Assembly (NCBI GenBank): GCA_030632035.1
Contig: DAOVJZ010000117.1
Coordinates: forward strand, 1 to 5,622
Length of the DNA stretch: 5,622 nt
DNA from: Granulosicoccaceae bacterium
GTDB taxonomy: Bacteria > Pseudomonadota > Gammaproteobacteria > DAOVJZ01
Direction of reading: 5' to 3'
Under the pieces are notes generated by a model. That model did no database searches. It was not told the DNA's origin and worked only from the letters and a program-made list of their open reading frames with translations. A program made the position numbers and the translations under genes. Below are positions 1-4,677 of this stretch, one piece after another (within the stretch, counting starts at the first letter, position 1; every line of letters begins with the position of its first letter).

Positions 1-1
1 A

Positions 2-625
2 GGTGGCCCGGTTGATTTACTGGCAAATACAGCAGTGTCATTTACAGCTGATGCCTGTCTGCATGAAACAACAACCAATACAGCAAGTGCTTCAGCTACT
101 TTTGGCACAGATGAAGCCTGTGTTTCCAATACAGCTTCTGCCACAGTTGAAATGCTAATAAATATAGAAACTGATCCATGTCTTGATGGTACTGCTACAG
201 AAGATGACGATTGTGATGGAACAACAACAGAGCCTGTGGCATTTGAAGGTTGTTCGGCTTCATACTGGAAACGTCACAGAGGAGCATGGGCAACCTATTC
301 ACCAGGTGATCGTTTTGATGCTATTTTCGGTGTAGATGCATCGGGTAACAAGAAACTCATGAAAGCGCTCAAATCCAAAAAGCGCAAACATGCCAGTAAG
401 CAACTAACCCGTGAGGCTGTTGCGGCATTACTCAATGCTTCCAGCGCAGAAGTCAATTATGCCTTGACGGCAGGTGAAGTGATTTCAATTGTTGTGAATG
501 CATATGATACCCGGGATTTTGCTGGGGCAGCAGCCCTGCTTAAGGAGCAAAATGAACTGGGTTGTTTAATTCAACACAAACGAGAGCATCATGGAAAGCA
601 TGACTACTGTCCTTTAGGAAACTAG
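2..625 (+). CDS. C-terminal part of a large secreted/surface protein with a GC-x3-YWK terminal domain (5' end outside the window)
   Basis: The frame is open from the first bases of the window, so the true start lies upstream and a GTG at 35 is only an internal valine codon. About 207 codons are visible. Fragment residues 1-50 are rich in Thr, Ala and Ser with scattered Cys, and resemble the last strands of DUF11-like beta-sandwich repeats (NTASASATF, NTASATVEM). An acidic Thr-rich linker with DPCLDGT and EDDDCDG follows. From about residue 83 a distinct domain begins with GCSASYWK, then YSPGDRFDAIFG, an alpha-helical AVAALLNASSAEVNYALTAG stretch and a late NELGC. I recall this GC..YWK...YSPGD...FG...AALLNA layout at the C-termini of many secreted bacterial repeat proteins, where its role is unknown. 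The His/Lys-rich tail (HKREHHGKH) is unusual. Extracellular location is inferred from composition; no signal peptide can be seen because the N-terminus is missing. The gene ends 20 nt before a strong terminator. Confidence 0.8.
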   Translation, partial: GGPVDLLANTAVSFTADACLHETTTNTASASATFGTDEACVSNTASATVEMLINIETDPCLDGTATEDDDCDGTTTEPVAFEGCSASYWKRHRGAWATYSPGDRFDAIFGVDASGNKKLMKALKSKKRKHASKQLTREAVAALLNASSAEVNYALTAGEVISIVVNAYDTRDFAGAAALLKEQNELGCLIQHKREHHGKHDYCPLGN

Positions 626-645
626 AAAGGCTAAATCTGTAATTG

Positions 646-674
646 AAACCCCGTCGATCAGACGGGGTTTTTTT
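646..674 (+). terminator. Rho-independent terminator after the surface-protein gene
   Basis: A perfect 10-bp stem (AAACCCCGTC at 646-655 with GACGGGGTTT at 661-670) encloses a 5-nt GATCA loop and runs into a T tract at 668-674. It lies 20 nt after the stop codon of the plus-strand gene. Read from the minus strand the stem is the same but is followed only by TTTCAATT, so it may work weakly for the converging DUF4202 gene too. The 44 nt from 675 to 718 are AT-rich, with no other feature seen. Confidence 0.93.
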
Positions 675-718
675 ATGAAAAAAATAATTTAATTATTGTT
701 CGATACTTAAAGTAAAAA

Positions 719-1318
719 TTAAGCCACCGATTTCTGAATCAGCGGCACCAATGGTTCAGGGAGTGTAATATTACCTGCAAGCGCAAATTGCTGAGCTGTT
801 TCAGACATCTTTTTCCAGGTTTTTTTGATGATATCGATCCATTTGTCTTCGTCATATTCAGGATGCCTTAAAACAAAGGCCATCATGTAATGTTCAATGA
901 AAACCAGATCAGTTACATCTTCCAGTAACTGGGTTTCAGGATTTACCTTGATGCCGCGTTTGCCGACGGCCTTTTTTACCTTGGCAATAAATTCATCATC
1001 ATAACCAATTTGTTCTAGTATTTTACCGACAGTCTCGCCATGAAACTTATACAGGTTGGTACGCCATTGCAGGTAGCCATTGCGATCCATAGGGTAATCA
1101 CTGCGCGGTGATTTCCAGCGTTCAATATGTTGAGCGCGCATTGCAATTTGAGCTAATTCATCTGCATCCGGTGCGAAGCGATTCAGCATGTCAGTCATGC
1201 GATGAGAGTAAAGCAGTTCCTTTGGCCATTCCTTACCATCAGCTGTTTCCATATTAGGATCTTTTTTGTTGGCAGCATCAATTAGTTCAATGGCTCTGGT
1301 TAGCATTTCTTCTGACAT
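719..1318 (-). CDS. DUF4202 family protein
   Basis: This 199-residue cytoplasmic protein matches what I remember of the DUF4202 family, including its length and its run of motifs: IDAANKKDPN (13-22), PKELLYSHRM (32-41), RAQHIERWKSPRSDYPMDR (61-79), GYLQWR (81-86), KFHGE (91-95), LEDVTDLVFIEHY (132-144) and IIKKTWKKMS (163-172). The family has no established function that I can name. Conserved-looking H39, H64, H93, D134 and H143 in an all-helical protein suggest an HD-like metal-binding fold, but that is inference. No signal peptide or membrane segment is visible. The ATG start is supported by GGAG (complement of 1325-1328) with 6 nt spacing. The gene lies 63 nt downstream of the lysR gene on the same strand with no terminator seen between, so they may share a transcript. 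It converges on the surface-protein gene. Confidence 0.9.
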   Translation of the reverse strand: MSEEMLTRAIELIDAANKKDPNMETADGKEWPKELLYSHRMTDMLNRFAPDADELAQIAMRAQHIERWKSPRSDYPMDRNGYLQWRTNLYKFHGETVGKILEQIGYDDEFIAKVKKAVGKRGIKVNPETQLLEDVTDLVFIEHYMMAFVLRHPEYDEDKWIDIIKKTWKKMSETAQQFALAGNITLPEPLVPLIQKSVA

Positions 1319-1381
1319 GTTGTTCTCCAGATTTCAGTTCGTTTCATTTTATATCAGTTACAAAACAGGGGAAGTAATACC

Positions 1382-2248
1382 CTATACATCTCCAAGGATT
1401 TGGATAAACATTTTCCCTGCATTCGATAGTGTTAAATTAGGGTGTTGAACAATCCCGAGTGTACGTTTGAGCTTGAGTTGTTTGATGTTAAGTGCACGCA
1501 AGTCCTTATCGATCATGGTTTCTGGCAACACACTCCAGCCTAGCCCAATCGATACCATCATTTTGATAGTTTCAAGATAATTGGTTGAAAGTGTTGTGTT
1601 GAGTTTAATATCAAGCTCTTCAAATGCAGATTGCACGATCTCGCGTGTGAATGTACCGGAACCGGGCAGGATTGCACCATGTTCAGCCAGGTCATGGAGC
1701 GTCACTTTTTTCTTTTTGGCTAACACATGAGTTTTGGCAACCACAACCGACAAAGGGTCATCCCAGATTTGTGTTGTCTGGATCGAGGTTGTTTGTTGTG
1801 AGGGCAGGGTAACAATACCCAGCTCCAATTCGCCTTTCTCAACCAGTCGACAAGCCTGTTCTGAATCCATAAAATGTAAATCCAGTTCTACATCTGGATA
1901 TTGTTGAGTGTATTTGCGTAATATGGGTGGCAGACGATGCAAACCAATGTGATGACTGGTACCAATACGCAGACGGCCGGTTACCTCATCAGATAAGTTG
2001 CTAATGGCACGGCAACTGTCATCCAGCTCCATCAGAATACGTTGCGCCCGCGGTAACAGGGTCTGGCCGGCCTCGGTCAGGGTGATTTTCTTGCCAATGC
2101 GGTCAAAAACGTGGGTATTTAATTCTGCTTCAATGGCCGCGATGCGTTTACTGACCGCAGGTTGGCACAAGTGTAATTCTTCCGCTGCCAGCGAAAAAGA
2201 GCCTTGTTCGGCCACCGCGATAAATGCCTTCAGATTGACGATATCCAT
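1382..2248 (-). CDS. LysR-type transcriptional regulator, probable regulator of leuCDB
   Basis: A 288-residue LysR-family protein, near the usual length of about 300. The N-terminal winged helix-turn-helix is clear: LKAFIAVAEQGSFSLAAEEL (6-25), QPAVSKRIAAIEAEL (29-43), then FDRIGKKITLTEAG (48-61). A linker helix leads to GRLRIGTSHHIG at about residue 91, the start of the periplasmic-binding-protein-like effector domain, which runs to the C-terminus. It is divergent from leuC, 234 nt apart, the same arrangement as a LysR gene next to leuC in Pseudomonas. Control of leucine synthesis, perhaps in response to a pathway intermediate, is therefore likely but inferred from position only. The start is fixed by the usual LysR opening MDIVNLKAF. 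The ribosome binding site is poor: the only AGGA (complement of 2264-2267) lies 15 nt upstream. Autoregulation through the shared intergenic region is plausible. DUF4202 follows it. Confidence 0.93.
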   Translation of the reverse strand: MDIVNLKAFIAVAEQGSFSLAAEELHLCQPAVSKRIAAIEAELNTHVFDRIGKKITLTEAGQTLLPRAQRILMELDDSCRAISNLSDEVTGRLRIGTSHHIGLHRLPPILRKYTQQYPDVELDLHFMDSEQACRLVEKGELELGIVTLPSQQTTSIQTTQIWDDPLSVVVAKTHVLAKKKKVTLHDLAEHGAILPGSGTFTREIVQSAFEELDIKLNTTLSTNYLETIKMMVSIGLGWSVLPETMIDKDLRALNIKQLKLKRTLGIVQHPNLTLSNAGKMFIQILGDV

Positions 2249-2273
2249 GCTATTCGCAAGTATTCCTAAAAGT

Positions 2274-2299
2274 AATAGATATTATGAATAATATGAATT
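2274..2299. promoter_or_regulatory. Candidate LysR operator: AT-rich dyad in the lysR-leuC divergent region
   Basis: ATATTAT (2279-2285) and ATAATAT (2288-2294) form a perfect 7-bp inverted repeat around a 2-nt GA centre. After two mismatched positions on each side the symmetry resumes with AAT (2274-2276) and ATT (2297-2299). The dyad also contains two overlapping, mirror-related T-N11-A spans (2276-2288 and 2285-2297), the loose consensus for LysR-type regulators. It sits just upstream of and touching the predicted -35 of leuC, centred near -47, where LysR activators commonly bind. AT-rich DNA makes chance dyads easy, so the assignment to this LysR protein is inference. Confidence 0.5.
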
Positions 2300-2327
2300 T
2301 GTGTAATAGTCGTCAACCCCCTATTAT
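2299..2327 (+). promoter_or_regulatory. Candidate sigma70 promoter of leuCDB
   Basis: A TTGTGT -35 (3 of 6 consensus bases, with the conserved TTG) at 2299-2304 and a TATTAT -10 (5 of 6) at 2322-2327 are separated by 17 bp. A weak -35 with a good -10 fits an activator-dependent promoter. Transcription would begin near 2333-2336, only a few bases before the large palindrome at 2338, leaving a leader of about 150 nt before leuC. No transcript data support this; other AT-rich hexamers nearby could serve instead. Confidence 0.45.
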
Positions 2328-2337
2328 TGCCTCTATC

Positions 2338-2426
2338 CTGTCATCTCGACCGAACAACGTGAGTGGAGAGATCTCGTGTATTAAGTTCAAGATTCCTCCA
2401 CTCACGTTGTTCGGTCGAGATGACAG
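2338..2426. repeat. Large palindromic repeat, copy 1, in the leuC leader
   Basis: Arms 2338-2368 (opening CTGTCATCTCGACCGAACAA) and 2396-2426 (closing TCGGTCGAGATGACAG) are perfect 31-bp reverse complements. After two non-Watson-Crick positions on each side (an A-C mismatch, then a possible G-U), ATC and GAT extend the stem by 3 bp, leaving a loop of about 17 nt. The ends read TGTCAT...ATGACA, and the element has no coding capacity of its own, so it resembles the short palindromic, MITE-like or REP-like intergenic elements seen in many bacterial genomes with GTCAT...ATGAC ends. No T tract follows either arm, so it is not an intrinsic terminator. A diverged copy lies at 3899-3982. No clear target-site duplication flanks it. 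Confidence 0.92.
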
Positions 2427-2435
2427 AAGGTAGAA

Positions 2436-2454
2436 TTCGGTTGGAATGACAGAA
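2436..2454 (+). repeat. Solo right end of the same palindromic repeat
   Basis: This 19-nt segment (TTCGGTTGGAATGACAGAA) matches the right end of copy 1 at 2410-2428 at 16 of 19 positions and lies 26 nt downstream in the same orientation. It has no matching left arm next to it. It looks like the remnant of an older insertion or a tandem end duplication. The match is short but specific, keeping TTCGGT and ATGACAGAA intact. Confidence 0.65.
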
Positions 2455-2471
2455 ATTAGCAAATTGAGAAT

Positions 2472-2482
2472 AGAGTAAGGAA
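2472..2482 (+). promoter_or_regulatory. Atypical ribosome binding site of leuC
   Basis: The sequence just before the leuC ATG is AGAGTAAGGAA. The best Shine-Dalgarno match, AAGGA (2477-2481), ends one base before the start codon, which is much closer than the usual 5-9 nt. The AGAG at 2472-2475 is better spaced (7 nt) but weaker. The ATG itself is fixed by the conserved LeuC N-terminus. Confidence 0.5.
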
Positions 2483-3892
2483 ATGACCAGTAAGACACTT
2501 TACGACAAATTATGGGATTTACATGTAGTCCGAACCAATGAGGACGGCACGGCATTACTCTATATAGACAGACACCTGGTGCATGAGGTGACCTCACCGC
2601 AGGCTTTCGAGGGCTTGCGCATGGCGGGGCGACAGCCGTGGCGTGCCGATGCCGCATTGGCGGTGCCGGATCACAACGTACCGACCACCGATCGCAGCAA
2701 GGGTATCGATGATCCAATCGCACGACTACAAGTAGATACGCTGGACAAAAATTGCGCCGACTTCGGTATTACCGAATTCAAGATGATGGATAAGCGCCAA
2801 GGCATCGTGCATGTCATAGGCCCGGAACAAGGTGCGACCTTGCCGGGTATGACGGTGGTGTGTGGTGATTCCCATACCTCGACCCACGGTGCATTTGCGG
2901 CGCTGGCCTTTGGCATTGGCACATCAGAAGTGGAACATGTGTTGGCGACCCAGTGTTTGATCCAGAAAAAATCCAAAAATATGTTGGTACGTGTGGATGG
3001 TGAATTGGGTGCAGGTGTGACAGCTAAAGATATGGTGTTAGCGATCATCGGTCGTATCGGTACAGCAGGTGGTACAGGTTATGCGATTGAATTTGGTGGT
3101 GATGCTATTCGTGGCTTGTCAATAGAAGGCCGCATGACCGTGTGTAACATGGCGATTGAAGCCGGTGCACGTGCAGGCATGGTCGCGGCAGATGACAAGA
3201 CAATTGAATATGTAAAAGGTCGTCCATATTCACCAACGGATGAAACCTGGGACAAGGCAGTCAAGGAATGGCAACAGTTACACAGCGATGATAATGCCGT
3301 GTTTGATGAAACCATTGTGATCAACGGTGCTGATATTGAACCGCAGGTAACCTGGGGTACCTCTCCGGAAATGGTGAGTGGTGTGAGTAACAGCGTACCT
3401 GATCCTGCCAGTGAAAAAGATGCCGTAAAAAGCGATAGCATGAAACGTGCATTGGAATACATGGGATTAACCGCCAATACACCGATCAGTGAGATCAAAA
3501 TTGATAAGGTATTTATTGGTTCATGTACGAATTCGCGTATCGAAGATATACGAGCCGCAGCAGAAGTCGCTAAGGGCAACAAGGTAGCCGGTAATGTGAA
3601 ATTGGCGCTGGTTGTGCCGGGTTCTGGTTTGATTAAAGAACAGGCAGAAAAGGAAGGTTTGGATAAGATATTAACGGACGCGGGTTTTGAATGGCGTGAG
3701 CCGGGTTGCTCTATGTGTTTGGCCATGAACGCTGATCGGCTGGAAGCCGGTGAGCGTTGCGCCTCTACTTCAAATAGAAACTTTGAAGGCAGACAAGGGC
3801 AGGGTGGGCGTACTCATTTGGTGAGTCCTGCTATGGCAGCCGCGGCTGCTATCAAGGGACATTTTGCAGATGTCAGAAACTTGGGTGAATAA
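2483..3892 (+). CDS. leuC: 3-isopropylmalate dehydratase, large subunit
   Basis: LeuC pairs with LeuD to isomerise 2-isopropylmalate to 3-isopropylmalate in cytoplasmic leucine synthesis, using a [4Fe-4S] cluster. The 469-residue length fits the family (466 in E. coli, as I recall). The aconitase-type cluster cysteines are present: C348 in IGSCTNSR, and C409 and C412 in EPGCSMCLAMN. Other family hallmarks are YIDRHLVHEVTSPQAFEGLR (27-46), PDHNVPTTDRS, CGDSHTSTHGAFAALAFGIG, and the C-terminal NFEGRQGQGGRTHLVSP before a run of alanines. The start matches the conserved MTxKTLYDKLWD opening, so it is secure despite the odd ribosome binding site. It is the first gene of leuC-leuD-leuB. The codons from roughly 2580 to 2700 are markedly GC-richer (about two thirds GC) than those after about 2940 (under half). 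The gene appears intact. Confidence 0.98.
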   Translation: MTSKTLYDKLWDLHVVRTNEDGTALLYIDRHLVHEVTSPQAFEGLRMAGRQPWRADAALAVPDHNVPTTDRSKGIDDPIARLQVDTLDKNCADFGITEFKMMDKRQGIVHVIGPEQGATLPGMTVVCGDSHTSTHGAFAALAFGIGTSEVEHVLATQCLIQKKSKNMLVRVDGELGAGVTAKDMVLAIIGRIGTAGGTGYAIEFGGDAIRGLSIEGRMTVCNMAIEAGARAGMVAADDKTIEYVKGRPYSPTDETWDKAVKEWQQLHSDDNAVFDETIVINGADIEPQVTWGTSPEMVSGVSNSVPDPASEKDAVKSDSMKRALEYMGLTANTPISEIKIDKVFIGSCTNSRIEDIRAAAEVAKGNKVAGNVKLALVVPGSGLIKEQAEKEGLDKILTDAGFEWREPGCSMCLAMNADRLEAGERCASTSNRNFEGRQGQGGRTHLVSPAMAAAAAIKGHFADVRNLGE

Positions 3893-3898
3893 AATTAT

Positions 3899-3982
3899 TG
3901 TCATTTCGACTGAGGAACAACGTGACGAATGGAGAAATCTCAGTGAGATCCCTCCACTCATTTCATTCGGTCGGGATGACAG
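3899..3982. repeat. Palindromic repeat, copy 2, between leuC and leuD
   Basis: This is a second, diverged member of the family at 2338-2426. Its right part (from GATCCCTCCACTCA at 3947 to ATGACAG at 3982) differs from copy 1 at about 6 of 36 positions. Its left part shares TGTCAT, TCGAC and AACAACGTGA but carries small insertions, so the long arms no longer pair perfectly. The inner stem is still strong: GGAG/CTCC, two mismatches, then ATCTC-AGT-GAGAT. It starts 7 nt after the leuC stop and fills 84 of the 101 nt between leuC and leuD. Its last bases run into the leuD ribosome binding site. No T run follows, so it should not terminate transcription. Confidence 0.87.
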
Positions 3983-3986
3983 AGGA
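3981..3986 (+). promoter_or_regulatory. Ribosome binding site of leuD, overlapping the repeat end
   Basis: AGAGGA lies 7 nt before the leuD ATG at 3994. It supports that start over the TTG at 3898 that begins the longest open frame. Its first two bases are the last two of the palindromic repeat, so folding of the repeat could affect its accessibility. Confidence 0.8.
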
Positions 3987-3993
3987 AAATATT

Positions 3994-4641
3994 ATGGATA
4001 AGTTTGAAATACATAAAGGGTTGGTTGTGCCATTGGATCGTGCCAATGTTGATACCGATGCGATTATCCCGAAACAGTTTTTAAAATCCATCAAGCGTTC
4101 CGGTTTTGGTCCAAACCTGTTTGATGACTGGCGTTATCTGGATACGGGTGAACCGGGTATGGATAACAGCAATCGTCCGCTTAATCCTGACTTTATTTTG
4201 AATCAGGAACGATACAAGGGTGGCAGTGTTTTAATTGCACGTGACAATTTCGGTTGCGGTTCTTCACGCGAGCATGCGCCGTGGGCATTGCTGGATTATG
4301 GTTTTCATGTGGTTATTGCACCGAGTTTTGCCGATATCTTTTTTAACAACTGTTTCAAGAATGGTATTTTGCCCATCATATTATCCGCTGATGTGGTTGA
4401 TGGATTGTTTAATGAAGTAAACAGTAATGCCGGTTATGAACTGAGCGTTGATTTGCCGAACCAGACGATTACCAAACCGGATGGTAAAACAATTTCGTTT
4501 GATGTTGATGCGTTCCGCAAGCACTGCTTGGTCAATGGTCTGGATGATATTGGTTTAACATTGCAACACGTTGATGACATCAAGGCTTACGAATCCAAAC
4601 GCAAAGAATCAGCCCCTTGGCTTTTTGCACCACACTCTTGA
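3994..4641 (+). CDS. leuD: 3-isopropylmalate dehydratase, small subunit
   Basis: LeuD is the swivelling small subunit of the LeuCD isomerase and completes the active site around the LeuC iron-sulfur cluster. The 215-residue length is normal. Hallmarks include the opening MDKFEIHKGLVVPLDRANVD, then TDAIIPKQFLK, GFGPNLFDDWRY, and the signature NFGCGSSREHAPWAL (85-99). IAPSFADIFFNNCFKNGILP follows further on. The frame stays open upstream to a TTG at 3898, but those 32 codons are the palindromic repeat and have no LeuD similarity. ATG 3994 matches the family start and has AGAGGA at 7 nt. An in-frame TGA at 3886-3888 closes the frame further upstream. leuB follows after 36 nt. Co-transcription with leuC is likely because the repeat in the gap lacks terminator features. 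The gene appears intact. Confidence 0.97.
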   Translation: MDKFEIHKGLVVPLDRANVDTDAIIPKQFLKSIKRSGFGPNLFDDWRYLDTGEPGMDNSNRPLNPDFILNQERYKGGSVLIARDNFGCGSSREHAPWALLDYGFHVVIAPSFADIFFNNCFKNGILPIILSADVVDGLFNEVNSNAGYELSVDLPNQTITKPDGKTISFDVDAFRKHCLVNGLDDIGLTLQHVDDIKAYESKRKESAPWLFAPHS

Positions 4642-4677
4642 TAAAACACTTTAACCAACATTAGAAGACAGAGCTAA

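Noticed and set aside
1266..2291. Plus-strand open frames at 1266-1448 and 1998-2291
   Set aside because: They overlap the DUF4202 and LysR genes, whose family motifs are clear on the minus strand.
2338..2426. The palindrome as a Rho-independent terminator
   Set aside because: Neither strand has a T run after the stem, and it stands upstream of a gene it would silence.
2284..2433. A 49-codon open frame starting at ATG 2284 that runs through the palindrome, with an Ile/Leu cluster (IIASIL), possibly a leu leader peptide
   Set aside because: It has no ribosome binding site, its start lies upstream of the predicted promoter, most of it is repeat sequence, and the following hairpin has no T tract as attenuation would need.
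2313..3048. Antisense open frames over the leader and 5' part of leuC (2313-2723 and 2671-3048)
   Set aside because: They lie opposite the clear leuC gene and repeat, resemble no family I know, and have no supporting start signals.
3079..3961. Antisense open frames over the 3' part of leuC (3079-3726 and 3770-3961)
   Set aside because: They are low-complexity Ser/Leu-rich shadows of leuC on the other strand.
3898..3993. An N-terminal extension of LeuD starting at TTG 3898
   Set aside because: The extra 32 codons are the palindromic repeat, and ATG 3994 matches the LeuD family start with a good ribosome binding site.
3890..3995. ATTAT on both sides of copy 2 as a target-site duplication
   Set aside because: The right-hand ATTAT is 8 nt away from the repeat end and the sequence is AT-rich, so chance explains it.
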